Notes: generated by a model not told the origin, from the sequence alone. DNA of 64,000 nucleotides from Blastomonas fulva (GCF_003431825.1 NZ_CP020083.1:3882501-3946500); one strand, 5' to 3'; shown: positions 24,108 through 36,539, numbered from the stretch's first letter. Translations and numbers: made by a program.

Positions 24108-24560
24108 ATGAGAATGACCAACGAAACGTCGCCCGACCGTTACTTTGCTCCCGGCACCAAAGTGAGGCTGAGAAATCCAACTCACGGTGAATACGAACAC
24201 GGTGTTGTTGTGCACTGCTGGGGTGACGACGAGATTGACGCCTATGACTGCTACGTTGCGTTCTTTGGTGCTGAGATGCCTATCCGCACGCCGCGCGAGA
24301 AACCTTATGTGCTTCGCTTTGCGGCGAGTTCGCTGCAGATCACGGAACCTTCACCTCATGCCCTGGTGCTGCGCGACACTGTGGTAGAAATGAAGGAACA
24401 TCTTGACGGGCTAACGGGTGAGACGGACTTCGACCGTGGCTATGCAATGGCATACGACTTCGCGACGAGAACCTTCAAACGGCAATGCGATGCATTTGGT
24501 TTGCGCGAGGATTTGGGCTGGATGGAGCCTGATTTGTCGAAATGGCTACTCGACGACTAG
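24108..24560 (+). CDS. Hypothetical protein next to the IS91 end
   Basis: The 150-residue soluble protein has an N-terminal segment of beta character (TKVRLRNPTHGEYEHGVVVHCW in parts: TKVRLRNPTHGEYEHG, VVVHCW), then VAFFGAEMP and YVLRFAASSLQ, and an acidic, helical C-terminal half (DFDRGYAMAYDFATRTFKR). The first part could be a small SH3-like barrel, but I do not recognise a family. No clear Shine-Dalgarno precedes ATG 24108. Only about 30 bases separate it from the IS91 end, so its original promoter may be lost. GC content is lower than in neighbouring core genes. Confidence 0.55.
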   Translation: MRMTNETSPDRYFAPGTKVRLRNPTHGEYEHGVVVHCWGDDEIDAYDCYVAFFGAEMPIRTPREKPYVLRFAASSLQITEPSPHALVLRDTVVEMKEHLDGLTGETDFDRGYAMAYDFATRTFKRQCDAFGLREDLGWMEPDLSKWLLDD

Positions 24561-24632
24561 CGTCAGCTTTCCACCCAGTTCCCGCCATAAGCGCCGACAC
24601 ATTCCTTATCCATTAGCGGACGTCGCTCCCCC

Positions 24633-26048
24633 CTACTCCGCACACTCCCCCATCCACATGTCGCGCGGCATCTCGACGCGGATCGGCGGGCCGCCTTTGG
24701 GGTCTGGTATGCCGTCGTACCACAGCGAGCGCGCGAGGTCGGGCATGAACACGCCCAAGGGTGCGGGGCTGTCCAGCATCGGCGGGGTGGAGACGTATTT
24801 CATCCCGTTCGGCTCGCCGATGAAGGCGTGGAAATAGAGCGATTCCTCGCCCTCTGCCTCGGGCAGCATCTGCGGCGGGTTCTCGGCATCGCCCATTCCA
24901 TCGACCGGGATCAAGGTCGTCGAACCGAAGCCGTTGGAGCCCGCAAAGCTGAAATACCTGCGGAAGATCAGCTTGTCGTCCTCGTCGGTCTGCTCGATCA
25001 CCGCGACCATGTCCGACTGCGCGCTGGGGGGCAAAGCGGGCTTTTCGAAGTGCAGCGTGAACCGCGTCGGCCAGGGCGAGCGATAGCTGGCCTTGAGGAT
25101 CGGGCACGACAGCGGCTTGACCTGCACCGCGGCATCTGGAGTGAAATCGAGCGTGTCGATCTTCAGCCGGTCATCGACGATCTTGAACACCGCATAGGCG
25201 TTGCCCCCGGTGGCGCAGCAATTGGCGTCGCTGTCGCGCCAGATCGGGAAACGGCTGCTGAGGCCGTAATAGTCGTAGTCCACCCCCTTCCACAGCCCCA
25301 TGCCCTCGGGGAGGCGGGTGCGAAGCTCGGTCTTCCAGCTGTTCATCCCGATATTGACCCATGCGCCGGTGCGATACAGGAACAGGCTGTCGGCATTGCC
25401 CTCGCCGGTGCCGGCGGTGCGCGCAGGCAAGTGCAGGATGATGTCCTCGCCATTGTCGACCAGCCGCGGCGGCTCGGCTTCGCCCTCGGTGCTGGTGTAG
25501 CCGATCAACGCCGGTTTCGCGCCGCTCACATCCCAGGCGATGGTCATGCGCAGCGGGATGCCGCCGCCGGCGTCCAGCCCGCTGACATATTGCCAGGCGA
25601 TCGCGCGCGCCTTGTCCTCTTCGCCCGCGTTGAGGAACCCGGCGGATTCGACCACGCAGTTGACCACCGAGCCGACCAGGCAGTCCCTGGCCAGCCCGGG
25701 CCCGAAGCTCGCCGGAGTGCGGATCGACGAGGCGATCTGGGTCAGCCCGTCGATCTCGGCCTTCACATAGCCCAAGCTCTCGATGATCACATCCGCATTG
25801 GCCTGTTGCGGGCTATCGTCGGGCGAATATTCGAACCCCCGGCGCAGATCGGCCAGCGCCTCGTCGCGGCGCTCGGCGATTGTCGCCTTGCGCGGATCGA
25901 CCTTTTGCCAGGCGCGCATCGCCGTCTCGACATCGGCCCAGCGCGCCGCAATCTCGCGGTTCTGGCAAAGGTCGGCCGCATTGATCGTGCGGTCCGGGCA
26001 AGGCGGAGTGGTTACGGTGGCCAGCAGCAGGGCGGGCAGGAGCATCAT
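24633..26048 (-). CDS. Secreted hypothetical protein
   Basis: The 471-residue product begins [16 protein letters not shown], a plausible signal peptide, followed by CPDRTINAADLCQNREI, which resembles the start of a lysozyme-inhibitor-like (LprI-type) segment. Cysteines are scattered (CLVGSVVNCVVE, CCATGG), in keeping with an exported, disulfide-bonded protein. I cannot assign a function. The start at 26048 was chosen because it opens the signal peptide; the frame is open for 16 more codons upstream. It is convergent with the orphan gene to its left and follows the enoyl-CoA hydratase gene in the same direction. Confidence 0.65.
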   Translation of the reverse strand: MMLLPALLLATVTTPPCPDRTINAADLCQNREIAARWADVETAMRAWQKVDPRKATIAERRDEALADLRRGFEYSPDDSPQQANADVIIESLGYVKAEIDGLTQIASSIRTPASFGPGLARDCLVGSVVNCVVESAGFLNAGEEDKARAIAWQYVSGLDAGGGIPLRMTIAWDVSGAKPALIGYTSTEGEAEPPRLVDNGEDIILHLPARTAGTGEGNADSLFLYRTGAWVNIGMNSWKTELRTRLPEGMGLWKGVDYDYYGLSSRFPIWRDSDANCCATGGNAYAVFKIVDDRLKIDTLDFTPDAAVQVKPLSCPILKASYRSPWPTRFTLHFEKPALPPSAQSDMVAVIEQTDEDDKLIFRRYFSFAGSNGFGSTTLIPVDGMGDAENPPQMLPEAEGEESLYFHAFIGEPNGMKYVSTPPMLDSPAPLGVFMPDLARSLWYDGIPDPKGGPPIRVEMPRDMWMGECAE

Positions 26049-26132
26049 CGATGCACGACTCCAGTCAGGCGCGACCCTGCCCGCCTTGTGCGCCAATCAC
26101 CGCCAAATGCAATATGCAGCGATTGTGCGGCG

Positions 26133-26891
26133 TTACTTGCCGGTCCAGTTGGGCGCGCGCTTCTGCGCGAACGCTGCCGCGCCCTCGCGGGCATCCTGCG
26201 AGACCATCACCTGGCCGACGAGCTCCTGCTGCTTGCCCCACATTTCCCCGTCGCTCCAGCCGCGCGATTCGACGATCACCTGCTTGGACACGCGCACCGC
26301 CAGCGGGCCGTTGGCGCTGATCTTGTGTGCAAGTTCGAGCGCGCCATCGATCGCGGGGCCTTCGACCACGCGGTTGACGAAGCCGATCTCGTACGCGCGC
26401 TGCGCCGAGATGAAATCGCCGGTGAGCGCCAGTTCCATCGCGATCCGCGGCGGCACCTGGCGCGGCAGCCGCATCAGCCCGCCGGCGGCCGCTGCAAGGC
26501 CGCGCTTGGTCTCGGGGATGCCGAACTGCGCCTTGCTGTTGGCCACGATCAGGTCGCAGGTCAGCGCGACCTCCATGCCGCCCGCGAGCGCATAGCCATC
26601 GACTGCGGCGATCAGCGGCTTCCTGGGCGGCGCTTCGACGAAACCGCAAAAGCCCTTGCCCTTGACCATCGGAAGCTCACCGGTGAGGAAGGCCTTGAGG
26701 TCCATTCCCGAACAGAAGGTACCGCCTGCTCCCTTGATGATGCCGACCCGCAGGGCGTCGTTGCTGTCGAGCTCTTCCAGCGCCGCCGCCATGCCTTCGG
26801 CCACCGCGCGGTTGACCGCATTCTTGGCTTCGGGCCGGTTGATCGTGATGATGAGGACGCCATCGTCCGCGAGGGTTTGCACTTCAGACAT
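26133..26891 (-). CDS. Enoyl-CoA hydratase/isomerase (crotonase family)
   Basis: This 252-residue crotonase has the oxyanion-hole segments GAGGTFCSGMDLKAF at about 54-68 and GYALAGGMEVALTCD at about 100-114. It would hydrate a trans-2-enoyl-CoA in beta-oxidation or a related acyl-CoA pathway; the substrate cannot be told from sequence. ATG 26891 has AAGGA nine bases upstream. It lies 20 bases behind an acyl-CoA dehydrogenase gene and is the third gene of the operon starting at 29275. Confidence 0.9.
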   Translation of the reverse strand: MSEVQTLADDGVLIITINRPEAKNAVNRAVAEGMAAALEELDSNDALRVGIIKGAGGTFCSGMDLKAFLTGELPMVKGKGFCGFVEAPPRKPLIAAVDGYALAGGMEVALTCDLIVANSKAQFGIPETKRGLAAAAGGLMRLPRQVPPRIAMELALTGDFISAQRAYEIGFVNRVVEGPAIDGALELAHKISANGPLAVRVSKQVIVESRGWSDGEMWGKQQELVGQVMVSQDAREGAAAFAQKRAPNWTGK

Positions 26892-26911
26892 ATCGAATTC
26901 CTTGTGAAGGG

Positions 26912-28057
26912 TCAGAACAGAAGATCGGCCAGCTTGGCCCGGTGCCAGGCGGCGTCGCCATACTGGCTGGCGTGCCAGATTGCGCTGCGGCGGTAGAGCC
27001 CTGCGTCGCAATCGTGCGTGAAGCCGAAGCCGCCGTGGAACTGCACCGCGCGGTCGGCGGCGAAGCTGTAGGCCTTGTCGGCGGACGCCTTGGCCATGCG
27101 CACCGCGATCTCGCCGACGCCCTGCTGGCCGAAATTGTGCGCCGCGCTGAGCATGTGCGAGCGCGCCTTTTCATAGCCGACATAGGCGTTGGTGATCGGG
27201 TGCTTGAGCGCCTGATATTCGCCGATCAATTTTCCGAACTGCTTGCGGGTTTTCAGATACTCGATCGTGTAATCGATCGCGCTCTGCGTCCCGCCGCACA
27301 TCTCGGCGGCCTGCAGCAAGGCGCTGGCCAGCTCGATCTGCGTCAGCGCCGTGCCCGAGCGTCCGGCATCGAGCAGCGCGGACGCAGGGATGGTGATCCC
27401 GTCGAGGGTGAGCTCGTAGCTGCGCTTGGTCTCGTCGATGATGATCTCGCGGCGCAAGGCACTGTCGGGGATGGCCGAACGCTCGATCAGCGCCAGCCGC
27501 ACTGCGCCCTCGACAGTGACCGATGCGATGACAAGCGCCGCATGCTGGGCATAGACCACGAACTGCTTGGTGCCCGAGAGGACATAGCCGTCGCCGCTCG
27601 CCTTGGCGGTCGCCTCGACATGGCCGAGGTCCCAGTCGCCATGCGGCTCGGTGAGCGCCAAAGTCGCGACTTCGCCTGCAACGATGCGCGGCAGCCACTC
27701 AGCGCACTGCGCCTCGTCGCCTGCTGCCAGCAGCGCCTGCGCGGCGATGGTGCAGGTCGCAAACGGTGTTGCGAGCAACCGCCGCCCCATCTGCTCTGCG
27801 ATCGGCGCGACCTCGGCCATCGACAGGCCAACCCCGCCCTGCGCCTCGGGCACCGCGATGCCCAGCCAGCCGAGGTCGACGATCTCCTGCCACACCGCAG
27901 GATCATAGCCATGCTCATCCTCGATCAGCTTGCGCACCTTGTCGATCGGCGACCTGTCGCGACAGAAATTGGTCGCGACATCCATCAGCTCGATCTGCTC
28001 TTCGCTGTAGCTCAGCGCGCCGAGATGGTCGGCGAGATTTCCTTCGCTGAAAGCCAT
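26912..28057 (-). CDS. Acyl-CoA dehydrogenase (small-subunit type)
   Basis: The 381-residue flavoenzyme shows the acyl-CoA dehydrogenase domain order: an N-terminal helical domain with GLAMPEAQGG-like GIAVPEAQGGVG, a middle beta domain with TLALTEPHGDWD, and a C-terminal helical domain ending RSAIWHASQYGD. The usual catalytic glutamate of the last domain is not obvious: the region reads QFHGGFGFTHDCD. Many actinobacterial-type FadE pairs work as heteromeric dehydrogenases with only one catalytic subunit, and this gene follows another dehydrogenase by three bases. The heteromer idea is inference. Confidence 0.85.
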   Translation of the reverse strand: MAFSEGNLADHLGALSYSEEQIELMDVATNFCRDRSPIDKVRKLIEDEHGYDPAVWQEIVDLGWLGIAVPEAQGGVGLSMAEVAPIAEQMGRRLLATPFATCTIAAQALLAAGDEAQCAEWLPRIVAGEVATLALTEPHGDWDLGHVEATAKASGDGYVLSGTKQFVVYAQHAALVIASVTVEGAVRLALIERSAIPDSALRREIIIDETKRSYELTLDGITIPASALLDAGRSGTALTQIELASALLQAAEMCGGTQSAIDYTIEYLKTRKQFGKLIGEYQALKHPITNAYVGYEKARSHMLSAAHNFGQQGVGEIAVRMAKASADKAYSFAADRAVQFHGGFGFTHDCDAGLYRRSAIWHASQYGDAAWHRAKLADLLF

Positions 28058-28060
28058 GGT

Positions 28061-29275
28061 TTAGCGCCCCTTCGGCAGGCCGAGTACATGCTCGGCGATG
28101 ATGTTGCGCTGGATTTCCGAGGTACCGCCGCCGATGGTGGCGGAGAAGCTGTTGAGATAGCTGCGGTGCCAATAGCCGTTGTCGACCGCGCACGGATCAT
28201 CGACATAATAGCCGCCGCGGGTGCCCTGGAAGCTCAGCGAGAACTCGGTGAGCTCGCGGATCATCTCGGTGCGCGCGAGCTTGTTCATCAGCGCAAGCCC
28301 CATCGGGCGGTCCTGCACCAATGGCCCCATGCGGCGGCGCTGGTTGTTGAGATTGAGCGCCTGGATATCCATCATGAAATCGACCATCCGGTCCTTCATC
28401 ACCGGATCGTCGAGCAGGGGCTTGCCGCCGCGCTGCGACTGGCGCGCAAGCTCTACCACGCCCATCGCGTCGAGTTCCTTGAGGAAGTACCCACCCGCAA
28501 GGTTCACCTTGGCACCGCGTTCGTATTCCAGCGTCTTCATCGCGATCTGCCAGCCATCGCCTTCGTTGCCCATCAGGCATTCGGCGGGGATGCGCGCGTC
28601 GGTGAAGAAGCACTGGACGAAGCCGTACTCGCCGGTGAGCTTCTTGATCCGCCGCGTCTCGATCCCCGGTGCGTGCATCGGCGAGAGAAAGAAGCTGAGC
28701 CCCGCATACTTGTTCGGCCCCTCGTTCGAGGTGCGCGCGAGCAGGATCATGTACTTGGCGCGGTCGCCCAGAGAGGTCCAGATCTTCGAGCCGTTGAGCA
28801 CATACTCATCACCGTCTCGCACCGCCTTGAGCTGCGCATTGCCGAGGTCGGAGCCGTTTTCGGGCTCGGAGAAACCCTGACACCAGATATCCTCTGCGTT
28901 GAGCATCCCCTTGATGTATTTCTTTTTCTCTTCCTCGCTGCCGATGTCCATGATCAGCGGCCCTGCCCAGCCGATGCCGATCGCGTTGAGCATGATCGGG
29001 CCATCGTACTTCTTCATCACCTTGGTGGCGATGCGCTGGAAATCGGGGTGCAGTCCGCCGCCGCCATATTCGACAGGCCAGCTCGCGCCGAGATAGCCCG
29101 CCTCGTACACCTTGCGCTGCCAGGCGCAGAGGAAATCGAACTGCTGGTCAGTGCTGACCTCCATGAAGGTCAAAGGCAGCATGAAGCCGGGGTCCTTGGG
29201 GGTGTTCTCGCGGAACCAGGCGTCGGCCTGGGCTTCGTAATCGGCCAGTTCGGCTGGCGTCGGGCGGGATGACAT
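28061..29275 (-). CDS. Acyl-CoA dehydrogenase
   Basis: This 404-residue enzyme has WPVEYGGGGLHPDFQR in the N-terminal domain, QGFSEPENGSDLG and NGSKIWTS for FAD and substrate contacts, and TIGGGTSEIQRNIIAE near the C-terminus, the hallmark end of the family. It oxidises an acyl-CoA to the enoyl-CoA and probably passes electrons to ETF. AGGAGAGAGAAG directly precedes ATG 29275. It is the first gene of a three-gene operon with a second dehydrogenase and an enoyl-CoA hydratase, behind a TetR-like operator. Confidence 0.93.
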   Translation of the reverse strand: MSSRPTPAELADYEAQADAWFRENTPKDPGFMLPLTFMEVSTDQQFDFLCAWQRKVYEAGYLGASWPVEYGGGGLHPDFQRIATKVMKKYDGPIMLNAIGIGWAGPLIMDIGSEEEKKKYIKGMLNAEDIWCQGFSEPENGSDLGNAQLKAVRDGDEYVLNGSKIWTSLGDRAKYMILLARTSNEGPNKYAGLSFFLSPMHAPGIETRRIKKLTGEYGFVQCFFTDARIPAECLMGNEGDGWQIAMKTLEYERGAKVNLAGGYFLKELDAMGVVELARQSQRGGKPLLDDPVMKDRMVDFMMDIQALNLNNQRRRMGPLVQDRPMGLALMNKLARTEMIRELTEFSLSFQGTRGGYYVDDPCAVDNGYWHRSYLNSFSATIGGGTSEIQRNIIAEHVLGLPKGR

Positions 29276-29325
29276 CTTCTCTCTCCTGCATGAGCGGACG
29301 ATGCGGCGCGGCTGGATTCGCGCTC

Positions 29326-29346
29326 GTTTAATCGTCCGGTTAAAAC
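29326..29346. promoter_or_regulatory. Putative TetR-type operator of the fatty-acid oxidation operon
   Basis: TTTAATCGTCCGGTTAAA is an 18-base imperfect palindrome with perfect TTTAA/TTAAA outer arms, 50 bases upstream of the first acyl-CoA dehydrogenase start. The layout is typical of TetR/FadR-type sites in front of such operons. No regulator gene is adjacent. Confidence 0.45.
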
Positions 29347-29394
29347 AGGTATGCAAGCCCGCGCGACGCTTGTCTAGGGGCCATGATTATCTCA

Positions 29395-29482
29395 AACCGT
29401 CACCCCCGCGCACGCGGGGGTCCCGCTGTTTTGCCGCGATCGCGCAGAAGCGGGATTCTCTCGTTCGCGGGAATGACGGGGT
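29395..29482. repeat. Palindromic repeat family B
   Basis: CCGTCACCCCCGCGCACGCG and the opposite arm CGTTCGCGGGAATGACGGGG bracket a middle with CCCGCT...AGCGGG. The same kind of block occurs at 56062-56150 and a weaker relative at 36670-36780. Confidence 0.7.
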
Positions 29483-30010
29483 TCAGGGCTGCTTCAAAGG
29501 TTGGCAATAGGATTGCTTGCGATAGCCAGTCACCGCGTCGAATTCCGCGCGGTCGTTGAGCAGCACGCGCAGCAGCGCCACCCCCTTGGCGCCGGGCATG
29601 GTCACCTTGCGCGCCCCTCCGGGAACCGTCTGGTCGGCGGTCGACAGGATGACCTCCACCGGCGCGCCCTTGCTGTCGCGATCGCTTTCGACGAACGCGA
29701 CGTTGGTCTCGCTGTCGAACACGGTAAGCGACCAGTAATGGCCGGGCACGGGGTGCGCATGCACGCGGAGCGGCCCCTGGGTCAGATCGAACGCACACAC
29801 CGAATAGGCAAGATCCGGGCTGGGCCGCACGATGGTCTGGCTTTCGGCGGTGACCAGCGGGCCGTGCGCCATGCGGTTGAAGCCCGATTGCGCCGCCAGC
29901 TGCTCCCAGGCGCGGTCCATGATCACCATCGGGGCTGCGGCCAGGGTGGTGTACCAGGCTGCCAGCGCAGCCAGCACGGCGACGATCAGCGGTCCGATCC
30001 AGCGGCTCAT
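29483..30010 (-). CDS. DUF1254 domain protein
   Basis: This 175-residue protein has one N-terminal membrane helix (WIGPLIVAVLAALAAWYTTL) and a DUF1254 core with RPSPDLAYSVCAFDL and HPVPGHYWSLTVFDSETN. DUF1254 is normally found fused to, or beside, DUF1214; here the upstream gene is DUF1214 and its TGA overlaps this ATG (ATGA), so the two are translated together. I prefer ATG 30010 over GTG 30019 for that reason. The molecular role of the pair is unknown; a periplasmic, membrane-anchored protein is likely. Confidence 0.82.
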   Translation of the reverse strand: MSRWIGPLIVAVLAALAAWYTTLAAAPMVIMDRAWEQLAAQSGFNRMAHGPLVTAESQTIVRPSPDLAYSVCAFDLTQGPLRVHAHPVPGHYWSLTVFDSETNVAFVESDRDSKGAPVEVILSTADQTVPGGARKVTMPGAKGVALLRVLLNDRAEFDAVTGYRKQSYCQPLKQP

Positions 30011-30585
30011 GTCCGGCACTCCCTGCGCTCGATTCGCGGCAGCGTCACGCTGCCCCGCGCGGCAAGCAGCTTTGCCGAAGGGTGATAGGCGCGCAGCGTG
30101 AGCTCGAACGGCCGGTCGTCGGGCATCGCGATCCAGTGCGTGCCCCGGCGGGTGCGGGCGATATCGACCTGCCAGTTCGACGCTTCCACAGGCGCAAGCG
30201 CGGCGCTGCCCAGCGAATACACGCTTGCCCGGTTGGGGATGAGGTAGCCCTTTGCGTCATACAGCGTCAGGCTCCACCAGCGCGCATCCATCGCGCCACC
30301 GGAAACGCGATAGCTGCACTTGCCGCTGAGCTTGCGCCCGGCGCTATCCTCGTCCGCGTTGAAATAGATCGCCTCGCGCTCGGGCAGCGCCAGCAGGCCA
30401 CGCAAAGCCACCGTGGCGCGAGTGGCGACGCTCGCGTCCTTGGTACCCACCTTGGCGGCGGTGCGCCAGGGTCCGTTTTCGATGCCCAGCGAGGCAAAGC
30501 TCTGGCGCAACTGCACCACCGCTGCGCCCGTCCCGAGCGCCAGCCCGGCAACCAGCAGCAACCCATAGCGAACCCCAGCGTGCAT
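30007..30585 (-). CDS. DUF1214 domain protein
   Basis: The 192-residue product has an N-terminal hydrophobic anchor (YGLLLVAGLALGTGAAVV) and a DUF1214 core: YFNADEDSAGRKLSGK, MDARWWSLTLYDAKGYL, IPNRASVYSLGS and NWQVDIA. AGGAGGGG lies three to four bases before ATG 30585. It forms an overlapping two-gene operon with the DUF1254 gene. These domains often occur as one longer protein; the split form with two anchors is the minor form. Confidence 0.83.
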   Translation of the reverse strand: MHAGVRYGLLLVAGLALGTGAAVVQLRQSFASLGIENGPWRTAAKVGTKDASVATRATVALRGLLALPEREAIYFNADEDSAGRKLSGKCSYRVSGGAMDARWWSLTLYDAKGYLIPNRASVYSLGSAALAPVEASNWQVDIARTRRGTHWIAMPDDRPFELTLRAYHPSAKLLAARGSVTLPRIERRECRT

Positions 30586-30674
30586 GACCCCTCCTGTTTT
30601 GGCACAGCCTATGCCGGAAGATCGAGGCGTAACGCAAGAGGATTAGACGCGACGCGGCGGCATGACGCCGCCCG

Positions 30675-30696
30675 CCCCTTCCGCAAGCGGAAGGGG
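30675..30696. repeat. Perfect 10-bp hairpin downstream of ppdK
   Basis: CCCCTTCCGC and GCGGAAGGGG face each other across AA. It lies eight bases after the ppdK stop but has no T-tract on that strand, so it may be a repeat relative of family A rather than a classical terminator. Confidence 0.5.
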
Positions 30697-30704
30697 AGAG
30701 AGAA

Positions 30705-33368
<2,664 letters not shown>

Positions 33369-33414
33369 CGCAATACTGCCTGTCCGTCTTGAATGTTGGT
33401 GAAGGGTGTCGAGA

Positions 33415-35673
33415 TTATCCCTCGATCTTCGAAAAATCGGCAACCCGGTGAACCGCAGCGCGGAACCGCGCCAGCAGGTTCAGCCGCGCGGTGCGCTTGT
33501 CGGGGTCGGCATCGTTGACGGTCACGTCGTCAAAGAACGCATCGATCGGTGCGCGCAGCACCGCGAGCGCCGCCATCGCGCCTTCGAAATCCTCGCCATG
33601 GATTGCGAGCGCGGCGAGCGGCTCGGCTTTATCGAGCGCTTCGATCAGCGCGATCTCCGCCGGTTCGGGATCATAGGGCAGCCCGGAGCCGGGCTGCGCC
33701 ATTTCCGCAACGGCCAGCGCGACCCCCGGATCCTCGACCATCGACAGCGGATCTTCCTCACCGGTCTGCGCAATGCCGCCACCGGTTTCCGGCGTGTGGA
33801 CCGTCGCGCTCGCATCGCCTCGTCCCTCTTTCTTGAGGATATTCGCCGCGCGCTTGTACCCCGCGAGCAGATTGCCACCCTCGCCCGTCTCGACAAAGGC
33901 TTGGAGCGCATGGACGCGCGCGAGCAGGCGGACGAGATCGTCCTCGCCGCCCAGCGCAAACACCGCGTCGATCAGGTCGTGCCGGACCCCGGCTTCGCGC
34001 TGCTGGACCTTGAGGCGGTCGATAAAAAAGGCAACCAAAGTCACAGCAACATCCTGATCGAACGTCATCGCAAGCGGACGATCAACAGATTGAGATGCTG
34101 CAGCCTCGAACTCTCGGGCGAGAGTTGCGACAGCTGGCATTTTTGTCGCCGGTGCAACTGCAGCGGCGATCATCGAATGAACCGAGCAGCGCAAGTGATT
34201 TGAGAAGATCAGGTTGGACACAGCAATCGCTGAACGCCTCAATGCAAACGGGTCTTTGGAACCTGTCGGCAACTCGTTGATGCTGAAGAAGCAGGCAAGG
34301 CTGTCCAGCTTGTCCGCCAGGCTCACCGCCACCGTCACCGGCGCAGTCGGCACGTCATCGCCTTGGCCGACCGGCTTGTAATGGTCGCGGATGGCGGCGG
34401 CTACTTGCGGGTCGAGACCTTCCTTGGCCGCGTAATAACCGCCCATAAGCCCCTGAAGTTCGGGAAATTCTCCGACCATCTCGGTGACGAGATCGGCCTT
34501 GCACAGGCGCGCGGCCTGTTCGGCGAGCGCCGCGTCGCCCTTGACGATCCCCTCTTCGCACAACCACCGCGCCAGCTTGGCGACGCGCTCGACCTTGTCG
34601 GCGACGGTGCCCAGCTTCTCGTGGAAGACGATGTTGGCCAGCTTTTCCGAATGCTGCGCGAGCGTCTTCTTCTGGTCGAGTTCCCAGAAGAACCGCGCAT
34701 CGCTCAATCGCGCTGCGAGCACCTTCTCGTTGCCCGCGACGATCGCCTTGCCGCCATCGTGCGCCGAGATGTTCGCAGTGCAGACGAACGCAGGCGCAAG
34801 CGCACCTGCAGCATCGCGCACGACGAAATATTTCTGGTTGATCCGGGTGGTTAGCTGGATGACTTCAGGCGGGACCTCAAGAAACTCCGGGTCATAACGG
34901 CCCAGCAGCGGCACCGGCCATTCGGTGAGCCCGGCGTTCTCGATCACCAGCCCCTCGTCCTCGACCAGAACATACCCGGCGTCGCGCGCAGCCTTGGCCG
35001 CGCCGTCGCGGATGATGCTCGCGCGCTCGTCATGATCGACGATGACGTGCGCCGCACGCAGTGCGCTGGCGTAATCATCGACTCCCGAAATCGTCACCGC
35101 GCCTTTGTGGTGGAAGCGGTGGCCGACCGTGCTGTCGCCCGCGACCAGCCCATCGACCTCGCACGGCACGACATAGCCGCCGAGCAGCGCGATGATGCCC
35201 TGCAGCGGACGCACCCAGCGCAGCGATTCCGTGGTCTGGCTCGCGGTGCCCCAGCGCATCGACTTGGGCCAGGGGAAGGCGCGGATGATCGCGGGGATCG
35301 CGTCGGCCAGCACCTCGGCGGTGGCGCGGCCGGGCTTTTCGATCACAGCGAACAGGGTCGCGCGGCCCTTGACGTCGCGGGTCTCGAGCGCGTCGCGGGT
35401 CAGCCCGGCCTTGCGCAAAAAGCCATCGACCGCGGCATCGGGCGCATCGGCGGGCGGGCCCTTGAGCTCCTCGGACACGGCTTGCGTCGTTTCGGGCAGG
35501 CCGCGCGCGATCAATGCGAGGCGGCGCGGGGTCGAAAAGGTCTGCAGGCTCTGAGCCTTGAGGCCGGCTGCGGCGAGCTGGTTGGCGAACAATTTCTCGA
35601 GATCGGCGCGCGCCTTGCCCTGCATCCGCGCAGGGATTTCTTCGGAGAGCAGTTCGAGCAGGAAATCGGTCAC
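33415..35673 (-). CDS. glyS: Glycyl-tRNA synthetase beta subunit
   Basis: The 752-residue beta subunit of the alpha2-beta2 GlyRS starts [16 protein letters not shown], the family signature, and has an HD-like region and a C-terminal anticodon-binding domain (about 640-752). The GTG at 35673 overlaps the glyQ stop (GTGA), so the two subunits are translationally coupled. It is somewhat longer than E. coli GlyS (about 689), with an acidic and glycine-rich insertion near [14 protein letters not shown], a feature I take to be lineage-specific. Confidence 0.95.
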   Translation of the reverse strand: MTDFLLELLSEEIPARMQGKARADLEKLFANQLAAAGLKAQSLQTFSTPRRLALIARGLPETTQAVSEELKGPPADAPDAAVDGFLRKAGLTRDALETRDVKGRATLFAVIEKPGRATAEVLADAIPAIIRAFPWPKSMRWGTASQTTESLRWVRPLQGIIALLGGYVVPCEVDGLVAGDSTVGHRFHHKGAVTISGVDDYASALRAAHVIVDHDERASIIRDGAAKAARDAGYVLVEDEGLVIENAGLTEWPVPLLGRYDPEFLEVPPEVIQLTTRINQKYFVVRDAAGALAPAFVCTANISAHDGGKAIVAGNEKVLAARLSDARFFWELDQKKTLAQHSEKLANIVFHEKLGTVADKVERVAKLARWLCEEGIVKGDAALAEQAARLCKADLVTEMVGEFPELQGLMGGYYAAKEGLDPQVAAAIRDHYKPVGQGDDVPTAPVTVAVSLADKLDSLACFFSINELPTGSKDPFALRRSAIAVSNLIFSNHLRCSVHSMIAAAVAPATKMPAVATLAREFEAAASQSVDRPLAMTFDQDVAVTLVAFFIDRLKVQQREAGVRHDLIDAVFALGGEDDLVRLLARVHALQAFVETGEGGNLLAGYKRAANILKKEGRGDASATVHTPETGGGIAQTGEEDPLSMVEDPGVALAVAEMAQPGSGLPYDPEPAEIALIEALDKAEPLAALAIHGEDFEGAMAALAVLRAPIDAFFDDVTVNDADPDKRTARLNLLARFRAAVHRVADFSKIEG

Positions 35674-36539
35674 GCCGCCCACCCGTTCTTCTCCATCCAC
35701 GCCTGGCAGCTGCCCTTCGCGAGATCGCGGACGCGGCCCATATAGGCCTGGCGTTCGGCGACCGAGATCACCCCGCGCGCCTGCAGCAGGTTGAAGACAT
35801 GGCTCGCCTGGATCGCCTGCTCATAGGCCGGGATCGGCAGCTTGGCCTCGAGGCAGTTCTCGCACTCGGCGACTGCCTTGCGGAACGCGTCGAACAGGCT
35901 CTCGGTGTTCGCCACCTCGAAATTCCACGCGCTCATCTGCTTTTCGTTTTCCAGGAACACGTCGCCATACGTCACGCCGTTACCGTTGAAATCGAGGTCG
36001 TAGACGCTGTCCTTGCCCTGGATGTACATCGCCAGCCGCTCGAGCCCGTAGGTCAGCTCGCCCGCGACAGGCTTGCAGTCGAAGCCGCCCATCTGCTGGA
36101 AATAGGTGAACTGCGTCACCTCCATGCCGTCGCACCAGACCTCCCAGCCCAGCCCCCAAGCGCCAAGCGTCGGGCTTTCCCAGTCGTCCTCGACAAAGCG
36201 GATGTCGTGCAGCAGCGGATCGACGCCGATCGCGGTCAGGCTGTCGAGATAGAGCTGCTGGATGTCGCCGGGCGATGGCTTGAGGATCACCTGATACTGG
36301 TAATAATGCTGCAGCCGGTTGGGGTTCTCGCCATAGCGGCCATCGGTCGGGCGGCGGCAGGGCTGGACGAACGCCGCATTCCACGGATCCGGGCCCAGCG
36401 CGCGCAAAGTGGTCGCGGTGTGGAACGTCCCTGCGCCCATGGGCATGTCATAAGGCTGCAATATCAGGCAGCCATGACGGCTCCAGAAGCTGTGCAGGGT
36501 CAGGATCATGTCCTGGAATGAGAGGCTTTGCTCGCTCAA
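35670..36539 (-). CDS. glyQ: Glycyl-tRNA synthetase alpha subunit
   Basis: This is the 289-residue catalytic subunit: [34 protein letters not shown] (shown as [15 protein letters not shown]), [14 protein letters not shown] and [18 protein letters not shown] [13 protein letters not shown] are all diagnostic. No ATG is available near the expected N-terminus. The best start is TTG at 36539 with GAAGG nine bases upstream, giving [10 protein letters not shown]; a GTG at 36563 is an alternative. It is first in glyQ-glyS-ppdK. Confidence 0.94.
   Translation of the reverse strand: MSEQSLSFQDMILTLHSFWSRHGCLILQPYDMPMGAGTFHTATTLRALGPDPWNAAFVQPCRRPTDGRYGENPNRLQHYYQYQVILKPSPGDIQQLYLDSLTAIGVDPLLHDIRFVEDDWESPTLGAWGLGWEVWCDGMEVTQFTYFQQMGGFDCKPVAGELTYGLERLAMYIQGKDSVYDLDFNGNGVTYGDVFLENEKQMSAWNFEVANTESLFDAFRKAVAECENCLEAKLPIPAYEQAIQASHVFNLLQARGVISVAERQAYMGRVRDLAKGSCQAWMEKNGWAA

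Noticed and set aside
24828..29272. Two long plus-strand frames opposite the fatty-acid oxidation operon
   Set aside because: Both lie entirely against crotonase and acyl-CoA dehydrogenase genes with clear motifs, and neither has a recognisable domain or start signal.
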